From Scytalidium lignicola (Eukaryota > Ascomycota > Leotiomycetes), in contig NCSJ02000581.1 of the NCBI GenBank assembly GCA_002812745.2, forward strand, positions 1 to 15,511: DNA of 15,511 bases, read 5' to 3'. The position numbers and the translations under genes were made by a program. Under the pieces are notes generated by a model that did no database searches, was not told the DNA's origin, and saw only the letters and a list, made by a program, of their open reading frames with translations. How positions within the stretch are numbered: the first letter of the stretch is position 1; each line of letters starts with the position of its first letter. Below are positions 1 through 8,731 of the stretch, one piece after another.

Positions 1-408
1 TTGCCGAGATGAGGGGAGGATGGATGTGTGTGATTTTTGATATGATGAGGGTTTTGTTTTGTTTTTGTTTTTATGGATAGATGGGACGCATAGCGTGGAG
101 TTTTTTTGGGGTTTTGGGACACGGGGAATGTTGTATATTAGTTGAAAGGGGGATTAAAGGTGGGTTTGTTGAGCCCTGGTGTAACAACTATAGTATTCAA
201 GTGTACGAGGCAGGATTAAAGGTTATGGATTTGAAAATATCATCATTCGTCTTTTAGGAAGTGCTGAAGCTCTTCTTTATATCATAACAAAACCACCAGA
301 ATCTGTCTCAGATATCCACCCCCTCAAATCTTCCAATGTAATATGCGGGAAATATTAACACTGTAGCTCGTTCTTTCTTTTCTTTTTGAAGACCGCTTTT
401 CTACATTA
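1..408. other. Non-coding left edge, 3' flank of the SDR gene
   Basis: I see no gene here. The stretch lies downstream of the minus-strand SDR stop codon, so its right part is probably that gene's 3' UTR. Positions about 49-81 are a T-rich run of the form GTTTTGTTTTG, and G/T-rich sequence dominates positions 1-170. Whether a further gene lies to the left cannot be told. Confidence 0.5.
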
Positions 409-1669
409 TTACCACGCAGCATGTCCACCGTCCATACGTAAGTCAGATCCTAATTTAAAATCAATTATTAGTCTACCAACTCTCCAAACAGAAATAGCTA
501 TTTTGAGAGGGAAACAAAGAAGTGCTGGCAGGAGATTCTCTTACCCGTCATGAAGCTGCTTGCATCACTAAGCAAGAACACCGCCGCACCCCGATACTCC
601 TGCGGCACACTTAATCTTCCCAGCATGTTTTGAGTGGCCCAAGCCGTCCTTCGCTCAGGATATTGTACAAAGAGAGCTTCGACCATGGCGGTTACAATGT
701 AGCCTGGAGAGATGGTGTTGACACGGATTCCGTACTGGCCCCATTCAGCTGCTAGATTGCGGCCGAGTTGAAGCACAGCTGATTTCGAGGCATTGTAGAC
801 GGGACAGATTAGACCCTGAGATGAGTTGTATTCTTATTAGCCCCAATGCGCTTGCAGTAACATGATATTAAAAGGAAATATGGGGAAATAGAAGACGGGC
901 TCACTCTATTCGCAATGGTTCCGCTCATACTGGCAATCATTACAATGCTTCCTCCCTTCTCTAACCTGATCATCTGCCTCGCGACAGCTTGAGCAGTCAT
1001 AAAGCAACCAGTAACATTAACTTCCAGCATTTTGTTAGCGTCTGCAGCCGTGTACTCTAGAGCTGGAGTTTCTTGTTGTATGCCAGCAGCAGCTACCAAA
1101 CCATCAATTCGGCCATGTTTAGTCGCTATCTCCTCAACTATGGCATTCAGGGCGTCGGTATCCCGCACATCTACTTGGTGATAGGTGAGGGATGTACCTA
1201 GATCAGAGACGGCGCGGGACGAGACGCGGTCGAAATCAGGAGAGGGTTCGTCAAGACGATCTATGACATGTACTATATTGCAGAAGTCAGAACCTCCATA
1301 AATATCACACACATGGCTATCCTGTTTGTAAATTTGGTAGGTGTGTATCCATTGGGAATTTGGAGACCTACCTGTTGCGCCAGCCTCTAATAAAGCTTCG
1401 GCTTGTACTAAGCCGAGGCCCCTCGCACCACCCGAAACGATAACCACCTTGTCTGCAAGACTGAACTCTGGCAATCGCTTTGCTAGGCCTACGGGTGACG
1501 TGCCTTCATTGAGAGGATTGGGAGTTGCTGAAGGTGATTGAGGAGGGCCTGGTTTACTGGTGGCAGAGGCAAGTGGTCTCGCGACTGAGAAAGCCCGAAT
1601 GGAGAGCGGTTTATGTGGTCTTGGAGCTCGAGCAGCGGCTCTTGGGAGAGATATTAATGTGCGTCTCAT
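409..1669 (-). CDS. Short-chain dehydrogenase/reductase, polyol/sugar-type, likely mitochondrial
   Basis: NAD(P)-dependent oxidoreductase of the classical SDR family. I read four exons on the minus strand: 1669-1372, 1272-905, 815-545 and 449-409. The introns are 99, 89 and 95 nt, all GT-AG, and splicing gives 325 aa. Seen: the cofactor loop SGGARGLG (residues 79-86), DV at 134-135, AAAG at 160-163 (the NNAG position), N185, catalytic S216, Y229 and K233 in YNASK, then SPGYI, and a C-terminus ending SDLRMDGGHAAW, typical of fungal sorbose reductase/D-arabinitol dehydrogenase-like SDRs. The first 35 or so residues are rich in Arg, Ser and Ala without acidic residues and contain RAFSVARP, which looks like a mitochondrial presequence. 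The ATG at 1669 is chosen because it supplies this presequence and opens the continuous frame. The last two exon joins are my reconstruction, but they restore conserved family sequence exactly. Substrate is not determinable from sequence; a sugar alcohol or ketose is an inference. Confidence 0.9.
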
Positions 1670-2181
1670 GATTGACTATTGGATATGGGTATGGAGCAAT
1701 TGTAGGTTGGGAAGAGCTAGCTTCAGCTATGGGAAGAGGGAAGGAGGGAGGGCAGATACTAGCACAGCTCGGATGGTTTGACGTAATGGATATGAAGGAA
1801 ACTCGGGGAGGTATATGAATCATGAAGATTCAAGTGGTGAGAGCTTGGGAGCTTGGGAGTAGCAGCAGCAGAAGGAGTCCAGCCCACCTTTTTGTAGCAG
1901 CTCAGGAAAATCTGGGTCCGGTGGGATGATATTATTCCCGCGCCGGTGTGTTCTACTCAGGGCAGACCGGGGAATAGCTGTGCTAGTATTGCTCTTACGG
2001 GCACGTTCACCGGTCTGAATAATGAATGAACGTCTGAGGCCAAGCAAACATCTTCCTGGTGGCTTGCGATGCGTGTTCGTTATGGCCGCCATCGACGCGG
2101 TGTCGGCTGAGGAGGCCAACATCCAGGGTCAGATAGGGCAGAAGCAGCTGCGGGGATTTGATTCTACTGCATGCTCTTGCA

Positions 2182-2246
2182 TCCTTAGTATCTCCTTAGT
2201 ATCTTCTTAGTATATGCTTAGTATATCCTTAGTAACACTTAGTACC
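2182..2246. repeat. 11-bp tandem repeat, about six units
   Basis: Units of the form TCCTTAGTATC follow each other with an 11-bp period: 2182, 2193, 2204, 2215, 2226 and a shorter last unit at 2237. The core CTTAGTA is kept in all six, while the flanking bases drift. It lies about 510 bp upstream of the SDR start. Confidence 0.85.
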
Positions 2247-2570
2247 ATGGGAGGGGGCGAGACCGCGACGCACGGGGGTCGTCCAGTCTCGAGGGTCCAT
2301 GCTGAAGTCCATTGCATGATCGGTCGGTCGAGGCAAACATTCAAGGCGGTGGGTAGACTGGTTCTGGTCATGGCGAGATGGCGAAAATGGGGGGTTTTAC
2401 ATCACATCTCATCACCAAACAAGAATGCAGGACGAGAAGGAGGAGGAAGAGAGATGAGAGGAGAGGAGAGAGGGAGTAAGATTGGTAAGATTGAGGGTGT
2501 GGCTGGGAAGGCTGCAGGGTTCGTCTTTCGAGTAGCGAGATCTATCTCTTTCGGCTTTGGTCGTGTCGAG

Positions 2571-2600
2571 CTACCCTTCGCTGCCCTTCGCTGCCCTTTG
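2571..2600. repeat. 10-bp tandem repeat, three units
   Basis: Three consecutive 10-bp units (ctacccttcg, ctgcccttcg, ctgccctttg) inside a pyrimidine-rich stretch. It probably arose by slippage. Confidence 0.7.
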
Positions 2601-2650
2601 CTTCTTTGTGCCGGATCGCAGGTCAAAGCCCCCTCCCCCCCTCACCCTCA

Positions 2651-2688
2651 TTGATTGATTGATGGTTTTGATTGATGGTTTTGATTGT
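2651..2688. repeat. GATTGATGGTTTT tandem repeat
   Basis: A 13-bp unit GATTGATGGTTTT occurs twice in a row, preceded by TTGATTGATT and followed by a partial third unit. Simple slippage-type repeat in non-coding DNA. Confidence 0.7.
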
Positions 2689-3095
2689 TTGCGACCCTTT
2701 ATTTGTCCTTCCTGCCTTCATGCCTTCCTGCCTTATCGGGAGGGATGTTGTTGCATGCGAACGGAGCTTTTTCTTCTTCTCGACCCCTCTCTCATTCTCC
2801 CCCAGCCCAACAAGCACCGCACTGACTTCCCCACATTCCTGCCCCTCTATCGATTCTCCACCAGTCCGCTTCGGGCAATCCGACCGGAACTTCCACTCAG
2901 TACTCAGTCCAGGCTTCCGGAAGACCCAATGAGGCAAGGAACACGTGATGGCCGTGGACTCTGGGCAAAATGGGCAAAATGGACAATGGCCGGCATCACC
3001 AATCGAGCAGCTGCTGGATAATATGACTGCGCAAACTGCGGCATGTCCGAGTTAATGGAACCCAGAGAAAGGTAGGTGGGTTGCTGCATCATACA

Positions 3096-3126
3096 GTTGC
3101 TGCTGCTGCTGCTGTTGTTATTATTG
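3096..3126. repeat. GCT/GTT trinucleotide microsatellite
   Basis: A run of TGC units passes into TGT and TAT units. On the minus strand it would encode short Asn and Ser runs in a 116-codon open frame that has no other sign of being a gene, so I treat it as a microsatellite. Confidence 0.75.
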
Positions 3127-4074
3127 CCATCGTCGATGTTTTCATTGCTCTTGAAATTACTGATGACTGGCTCTGACCAATTCTGCCAAAGTTCCGCAGC
3201 TCTAATAGTATATAGAGTGAGAACAATAACAGAATAATAATGTAGCATCAGCACGGAGCTATCGCCGGCAACCCCATTGAAGGAAAAACCCCCAAATCAC
3301 AGCGGGATGAACTCGGCTATCCCATCTTCAATCGATCTCAGTACCACATCGAGTACCGTATCTCAGCTGCCTACCACTGACTTGACGGGACAATGCTGTG
3401 TGACTTCAAAAGTGCTGGAGTCAGGACAGCCAGCAGGGCTGGATTCTGGAACGGCCTCCCATGGTATCAAAGTGCGGCTTTCGCAGATGAGTTGCGGGCA
3501 AGCTGTGCTAGATTTTCCCGGAGATGCACACCCCCATGGCTTGTTCACCTCTCGCTCCGCATCGATTCGGCACTCCTCATCCATCCCGGTCTTCTACCCC
3601 GAGAGTTATCGAGGCATCTGGTTGCTTTGTGTGATAACAGACCGCCTCACGGCTGGACCGACTGCATCTTGCATAGAACCCTTAATATACCCATGTTATC
3701 TCCGTTGATCATTGGTCATTACGCTACTTATTACTTCTCTGCTACCCTATGTTGCTGGACAAGTGAGGCTGAGGGAGCTCCAAGGCCATTGCAATAGATC
3801 GCCTGATATACCCCAGTTACACAACCCTTCCTGCAGAGGCCACCCCTAGTCATTTCCCACTCACTGAAGCGTCGTAAAGCAACGTGACTACTCACAGCAT
3901 ATTTTCAACAGCCTGCCTTCACAATTGATGTCCAGCTACTGCAGGACGGGAACCCCCCCTAGCCACTCCCGGTTTATCATACCGGAATTCTAGAAATAAC
4001 TTGAGCAACTATGTGTATACTCCACTCCTAACTAAACAACTCATGATCCACTTTAGAACACGACCAGAATTCCT

Positions 4075-4568
4075 CTATACAACTGGAGCAACGAAGGCCC
4101 TCATCGCTTTCACGGCATCCCCATCATGAGCCTTGAGCAGATCCGTCGCCTTGGCTTTGCTTAAGTCGAGTTCCTCGATCTATCATTTACATCGTTAGCA
4201 ATTATTAAACCCTAACATTACTCCATAGCTCAGAGGTACCAAGAATCACAACGTACCAACAATGTCACATCAGCTGGGTCAACCTTGACCACTTTCCTCA
4301 CTGCCTGCGCCTTCTTCTCCTCCTCTTGCTTTTTCGATGCAACCCCATTCGTAGTACCACCTACAGTCAGCCGATCCATGGCTTTACGAACAGCCTCTTG
4401 GTCCACATCCTTCGATCCTGTCTCATCTTCTGCTCGTGTGTCTAGGGAAGAGAGTGCCGCCGCTGCCTTTCGATCTTCGGCGGATTTTGCGGCGGGAGGG
4501 ACCTCATCATCTACATCGCCCGTGGTAGCTCCCTCAACAATTGTAGGAGGTTGTTGCTCTTCTGCCAT
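4075..4568 (-). CDS. HYPK-like protein with C-terminal UBA-like domain
   Basis: Small protein of the HYPK family, which in animals and in the fungus Chaetomium is known to bind and regulate the ribosome-associated N-terminal acetyltransferase NatA. Two exons on the minus strand: 4568-4257 and 4179-4075, with a 77-nt GT-AG intron carrying a GCTAAC branch site near 4196; 138 aa. Residues 1-75 are polar, rich in Ala, Glu and Asp, and probably disordered. Residues about 76-104 are Lys/Glu-rich and probably helical, ending in KVDPADVTLL. The second exon supplies IEELDLSKAKATDLLKAHDG followed by DAVKAMRAFVAPVV, the three-helix NAC-alpha/HYPK UBA fold. The join keeps phase exactly. Without splicing the frame would stop eight codons into the intron. 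It is divergent from the DAHP synthase gene with 275 bp between start codons. A NAC-alpha subunit is less likely because no NAC beta-barrel domain is present. Confidence 0.87.
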
Positions 4569-4644
4569 TTTCTAAGCTCTCTGTGGTGGGAATCTGGAAA
4601 TAATTCAAGCATTTAACTCGAGAAAGTTTGATGGCGTGTGTCGA

Positions 4645-4680
4645 TTGGCGTTTGCATTGGCGTTTGCATGGGCTTTTGCA
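4645..4680. repeat. Triplicated 12-bp repeat in shared promoter
   Basis: TTGGCGTTTGCA at 4645-4656 and again at 4657-4668, then a diverged TGGGCTTTTGCA at 4669-4680. It lies 76-111 bp upstream of the HYPK-like start and 164-199 bp upstream of the DAHP synthase start. It may be an array of sites for one factor or a slippage repeat. Confidence 0.85.
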
Positions 4681-4770
4681 AGGGGGCCGTGGGCCGGCCC
4701 GACATTGCTCCGGAGGGACAAACGACCCCACAAACAAAATTTAGAGAGGATGACCTTCTCAACTCTGAGA

Positions 4771-4777
4771 TGAGTCA
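4771..4777. promoter_or_regulatory. Gcn4/CPC1 (cross-pathway control) site TGAGTCA
   Basis: TGAGTCA is the reverse complement of TGACTCA, the consensus of the bZIP regulator Gcn4 (CPC1/CpcA in filamentous fungi), which induces amino acid biosynthesis genes on starvation. It ends 66 bp before the ATG of the DAHP synthase gene, a first-step aromatic amino acid enzyme and a classical target type. The match is seen; regulation is inferred. Confidence 0.7.
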
Positions 4778-4843
4778 CGACACCAGCGGATTGCTAATTT
4801 TGTAACACTGCTGCTCCTTTTTGAACATTATTCGTACTCCAAT

Positions 4844-6351
4844 ATGGCAGCCAATTCAGCCAATCTGACACACCGAAATGGATCTTCTGAGTCTCCTCAG
4901 GATAGTACCTGGTCGCCAAGTTCCTGGAAGAGCAAACCTATCAAACAAGAGGCCGTCTATTCAGACCAGAAAGCAGTTGAGAAGGCATTCTTAAAACTTG
5001 AGCGTTTGCCACCAATAGTGACACCTTCTGAGATTGTCAAACTCAAATCAAGTCTCCAAGATGTAGCACTTGGCAAGGCATTTCTCCTCCAGGGAGGCGA
5101 TTGTGCAGAGCTTTTTGACTACTGCGAAGAAAGCGCTATTGAGTCAAAGGTTAAGCTTTTACTGCAGATGAGTTTGGTGCTTATTTGGGGATCCAACAAA
5201 CCCGTCGTCAGAATTGCAAGGATGGCAGGTCAGTATGCGAAGCCGAGGTCTAGCCCAACGGAAATTGTTGATGGGAAGGAGTTTTCTTCGTTTAGAGGAG
5301 ATATCTTGAATGGATATGATCTAGATGAACGAGATCTAGATCCCTCTAGACTTGTAACGTATGGCTGGATCCCTTACCTGTTTCTTTTCAAACTCACTTA
5401 ACTGACATGTGACAAAGTGCGTATTTTCACTCTGCTGCAACCTCCAACTTCATTAGAGCGTCTTTGGCTTCTGGAATTGCAGACCTTCATAAGCCGCTAG
5501 ATTGGGGTCTTGGACATGTCCAAGATCCGGAGTTACAATCCAAGTATTCAGCAATTGTCGCCTCAATCACCGATTCACTCCGCTTCATGAAGACTGTGGG
5601 TGCAGATACTGCCGGCCAGCTGCAGACAGTCGATCTCTTTACCAGTCACGAAGGTCTTCTCTTGGATTATGAGCAGCGTCTTACGAGAAGATTAAAGAGA
5701 CCTAGCTCTTCCCCATCAGTACCACAAACTGATGCAAAGACCACGGACGACGGCAAAGCATATTATAACACTTCAGCGCACTTCGTCTGGGTAGGAGATC
5801 GCACTCGCCAGCTCGATGGAGCTCACATCGAGTATTTCCGAGGCATCGAAAATCCCATTGGTGTGAAAATTGGCCCAACCACTCCCTCTTCCGATCTTCT
5901 CCCTCTACTGCGCAAGCTTAACCCACGCCGAGAAATAGGGAAGGTGACTCTAATCACCCGTTATGGCGCCTCCAAGGTTCGCAATCTCCTCCCTGAGCAC
6001 ATCCGAACGGTGGAAGGCAGCGAGTACCGTCAAACCGTAGTATGGCAATGCGATCCCATGCATGGAAACACCCGCTCTACTTCAACAGGTATCAAGACTA
6101 GGCGGTTCGCAGATATATTCTCAGAGCTGCAGGAGACTCTGGCCATCCATAAGGAAGAGGGAAGTTATCTTGGCGGTGTCCACCTTGAGCTAACAGGTGC
6201 TGCCGTGACCGAGTGCTTGGGTGGTAGTGAGGGACTGGAAGAGGAAGACTTGTCACTGAATTATACGACGTTTTGCGATCCTAGACTTAATGAGAAACAG
6301 GCGCTTGAGATGGCGTTTTTGATTGCTGGGCATTATCGGGCGGAACAATGA
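4844..6351 (+). CDS. Class II (plant-type) 3-deoxy-D-arabino-heptulosonate 7-phosphate synthase
   Basis: Condenses phosphoenolpyruvate and erythrose 4-phosphate to DAHP, the first step of the shikimate pathway. Two exons: 4844-5358 and 5418-6351, with a 59-nt GT-AG intron and a TTAACTGAC branch site; 482 aa. The join splits codon 172 (Thr) and restores LVTAYFHSAAT, a conserved block. Seen: LLQGGDCAE with C87, RIARMAGQYAKPRS (123-136), ASGIADLHKPLDWG, VGDRTRQLDGAH, CDPMHGNT with H387, VHLELTG with E429 and FCDPRLN with D459. The spacing H-E 42 and E-D 30 equals that of the Mycobacterium tuberculosis enzyme's metal ligands (Cys87, His369, Glu411, Asp441), so the active site looks complete. Length fits the family. 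No plastid-type leader is present, so cytosolic location is expected. Filamentous fungi carry this type beside the ARO3/ARO4 type, for example Neurospora aro-8. A Gcn4 site precedes it. Confidence 0.95.
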
Positions 6352-7368
6352 GATTTGAGTTTATAGGGGTTGGTACCTCACAAATACATCCCTATACAAT
6401 GCTAGCTTAGAGAAGATGTTTTATGGCGTTTCGGATTTTCAGCGTCGAGGGATTATGATTTGGTATTATGGCATGCATGGAAGTCTCATTCCACTCCATT
6501 TTAGGGCATCGCGGAAAATAAAAGTTACGGAGTGGCTAATAACAAAACTTGTTTCTTCAATTATAGAATCAAAAATCAAAACTTGAGCCTCACAAAAGCT
6601 AACATTGATGTCTAATTTCTGATGTGTATATACAGCTAGCTAGAACAAGCATGATTATCGATATTGAAAATGAATAGGAGACGAGGATATGACGTATTTA
6701 GTGTTGATGCAAGGGGGGTTGACTCTTCGAGATCTAAGTCCTCTTAAGAATACACATTGTAAATATGCCAGATGCATCCCCCCGTTTTATGCCTGGTTTA
6801 GATTAATACCCACAAAAGCTATAGACAGGTGAGTGGCCGTCGGTATGAGGAATTTCTCGTTTGACCCTTGTTATATCAGAGAATTGTCAACGTGGTTAAA
6901 GAGAGCTCTTTTGTTAACTAGATTAAATATGTGACACATATAAAGCCTGGAATCTGACTTATGCAGGGCCGTGTTCAAAGGAAAATGGGAAGGGCTTATG
7001 TTTTACCAAGAGTCTTTGTGACACTGAAACTCTTTGTTGTCTTCTGAGAAAGAAAGATGAGTCGGTCTCATTTATGGATGTCACTCTATTCCACATAAAC
7101 CTACACCCTTTTAACCATATCCCTTTGTTTAATCCTTTAACAGAAACCGACTCTTTCCAGGGAAATCTTATACAAATCAACCAAGACGGCCAAAAATAGT
7201 TAGAGTCTACACTATTCTCTCGGCGCTGCCGACGATTATGTCGTCGAACTCTAGGGCATGAAGAGCTCCAACCCCGATAAAATATGATTCACAATAAAAA
7301 ACATACATGATAACTCTCTCTCCCCCGTTGCGAGCAAAAAACCCCCCATCAACTCATCCTCTCGCAAC
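6352..7368. other. 1-kb intergenic region between DAHP synthase and chromodomain gene
   Basis: No gene or RNA is supported. The left part should be the DAHP synthase 3' UTR. The right end, from about 7313, is a pyrimidine-rich leader directly before the chromodomain ATG, as is common in fungal genes. A minus-strand frame at 6959-7180 has no recognisable domain. Overlapping small hairpins lie at 7201-7253. Confidence 0.5.
7201..7253. other. Nested and mutually exclusive hairpins upstream of chromodomain gene
   Basis: TAGAGT (7201-7206) pairs with ACTCTA (7248-7253). Inside lie TCGGC-gct-GCCGA (7220-7232) and CGACGA-ttatg-TCGTCG (7230-7246), which share three bases and cannot both form. The structure sits 115-170 bp before the ATG, so it could lie in the promoter or 5' UTR. 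Function unknown. Confidence 0.4.
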
Positions 7369-8278
7369 ATGAGTGATAAAACTCCCGAACCTGTCGTCAA
7401 GGAGAAGACGTTGTTCATAACTCCTCAACCCGACAGTCCCACTGCAAGCGTCCGCGCAAGACGTGCAAGACACAGACAGACCCCATTCCTTCCCTCTTCA
7501 TCTCCCGACATCAGCTCCATTGAGAGAGTATTCGACGACATGAAACGCCAGAGTGAACGACTAGCTGCCAAGAATGGAGAAAGCTCAAGTGCTGAGTCTC
7601 CTACCGCTGCTCGACGTGGTAGAAGAGCTAAGGAAGCTTCTCTGGATGAGGATGCCTCTTATGTCCCTGATGCTAAGGAAACGCTTTCCTCCGCCAAGAA
7701 AAGAGTAAGTGCAATTTTACCCCCTTTGTGTTAGAAAGATTTTGTTGTGAGTAGATCTGACAATGAGTTTGGGTGTATTAGAAGAGGGGAAAGCAAAGTG
7801 AAGACTTGAAAGCTCGGAAGCGCAAGGAATATTACAAGGCTCGACGTGAAGATGGTGCAGACTCTAGCTCTGAAGGTGATGATGACATAGTAAGTCTAGA
7901 TCTTCTGTCCAATTCNTTTTTTTCAAAGCACTCTTTACTCCTTTCTTTCATCATATCTGTTCTTTTAATATCTCGTTCCACTAACCGCTCGCTCATGAAC
8001 AGCCAGCCATCTCCACTCCAACCAAGGGAAAGGGCAAAGGTAAAGGCAAGGAAAAAGCCATCACTAAGTCCCATTCAGAGAACGGAGAAACAATCCCTGA
8101 CCAGGAAGAATACCAAGTCGAGGCCATTGTTGATTCAAAGTTAAAGGATGGAAAGCGACACTACCTCGTCAAGTGGGCTGGATATCCCAAGTCGGAAAAC
8201 ACGTGGGAGCCAGAGTCTCACCTGACCAAGGTCCGCGCGATGATCAAGCAGTTTCGTCGAGATAATCTTGAGACGTGA
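7369..8278 (+). CDS. Chromodomain protein with disordered N-terminus
   Basis: Three exons: 7369-7704, 7782-7889 and 8003-8278, with introns of 77 and 113 nt (GTAAGT starts, AG ends, CTAACCG branch site in the second); all joins are phase 0, giving 239 aa. Residues 1-180 are polar and basic, with Arg/Lys clusters (RARRARHR, RRGRRAK, KARKRKEYYKARRE), an acidic patch (SSSEGDDD) and a KGKGKGKGKEK tract, so probably disordered and nuclear. The chromodomain spans residues about 183-235, from EEYQVEAIVD through HYLVKWAGYPKSENTWEPE to KQFRRDN. The Tyr, Trp and Tyr of the methyl-lysine cage in HP1 have counterparts here (Y of EYQVE, W and Y of VKWAGY), so H3K9me or H3K27me binding is likely. No chromoshadow domain is present, so it is not a canonical HP1. 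It could be an HDAC-complex chromodomain protein or another reader. The second intron contains one undetermined base at 7916. Confidence 0.92.
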
Positions 8279-8654
8279 AAAAAGGATTCAGGCGCCCATG
8301 CCATGGAATTTCCTTTCATCACTATTCGCAGCCGCTGAATTTCGTCAATCTGGGGTTCCTGAGGGATGAGATGAGCTTTTCATTGGGAATGGAGGGTGTA
8401 TGGATGATGGGACTTCTTTCAAGATAGGATGGGATATGAAAATTGGGCCAGTTATTTCTTTTCTTTTCTTTTATTTCTTTCTCTCTCTCTACTCATTCGA
8501 GAATGCACAATCCCTATCTCGTTGATTGCCATGTTTTCTAGCCGAAAAGAGGTACCCACTCATATACATTCGTTCCGACCCATACGTAAATATAGTGATT
8601 TGTCAATCAGACGCAGCAAAATCGAAAGGAATGGTGTCGAGGAGCTAGACTAGC
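8279..8654. other. 3' flank of chromodomain gene
   Basis: No gene recognised. The first part is the probable 3' UTR. A plus-strand frame at 8429-8653 contains a T/C-rich run and no known domain. The base composition shifts to strongly AT-rich directly after this stretch. Confidence 0.5.
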
Positions 8655-8655
8655 A

Positions 8656-8731
8656 CTGAAGTGCCCTATAATTATGACATCCTTCAGCCTGTTAATGCTC
8701 TGTAATATGCTGTAATTATAAGGCGCTTCAG
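8656..8731. repeat. Imperfect inverted repeat at the start of the AT-rich block
   Basis: CTGAAGTGCCCTATAATTA (8656-8674) pairs with TAATTATAAGGCGCTTCAG (8712-8730), with two mismatches, both of the C/T or G/A kind. The spacer is about 37 bp. It may be a very small MITE-like or foldback relic; it marks the boundary between gene-bearing and AT-rich DNA. Confidence 0.7.

Larger units (their letters stand above)
1670..4074. other. 2.4-kb intergenic region without a convincing gene
   Basis: This is the space upstream of the SDR start and downstream of the HYPK-like stop. Several open frames of 60-146 codons exist on both strands, but none has a recognisable domain, and they overlap each other in low-complexity sequence. 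From about 2570 to 2900 the plus strand is pyrimidine-rich with C/T runs such as those seen in fungal leader sequences, which leaves room for an unannotated transcript or a long SDR promoter. Small tandem repeats at 2182, 2571, 2651 and 3097 are listed separately. A CACGTG palindrome lies at 2942-2947 and a small CCGGT/ACCGG hairpin at 3969-3985. Confidence 0.5.
4569..4843. promoter_or_regulatory. Divergent promoter between HYPK-like gene and DAHP synthase
   Basis: The 275 bp between two outward-facing start codons must hold both promoters. It contains a 12-bp repeat in three copies (4645-4680), a 10-bp palindrome GGGCCGGCCC at 4691-4700, and a perfect Gcn4/CPC1 core at 4771-4777. No clear TATA box is visible for either gene. 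Confidence 0.7.

Noticed and set aside
1820..2122. Minus-strand 100-codon open frame upstream of the SDR gene
   Set aside because: No recognisable domain, low-complexity Arg/Ser-rich translation, and it lies in the likely SDR promoter. Not supported as a gene.
2942..2947. CACGTG E-box
   Set aside because: A single 6-bp palindrome in a long intergenic region is expected by chance, and no target gene is assigned.
2214..3021. Overlapping open frames on both strands between 2214 and 3021
   Set aside because: They arise from tandem repeats and pyrimidine-rich sequence and overlap one another in several frames. None resembles a protein family.
2904..3254. Minus-strand frame with Asn and Ser runs
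   Set aside because: The runs come from the trinucleotide microsatellite at 3096; nothing else supports coding.
3277..3797. Plus-strand frames of 134 and 143 codons
   Set aside because: They overlap in different frames and have no recognised domain. Mentioned as a possible hidden transcript, but not annotated as a gene.
3969..3985. CCGGT-ttatcat-ACCGG hairpin downstream of the HYPK-like gene
   Set aside because: A 5-bp stem is within chance expectation, and eukaryotic Pol II genes do not use such terminators.
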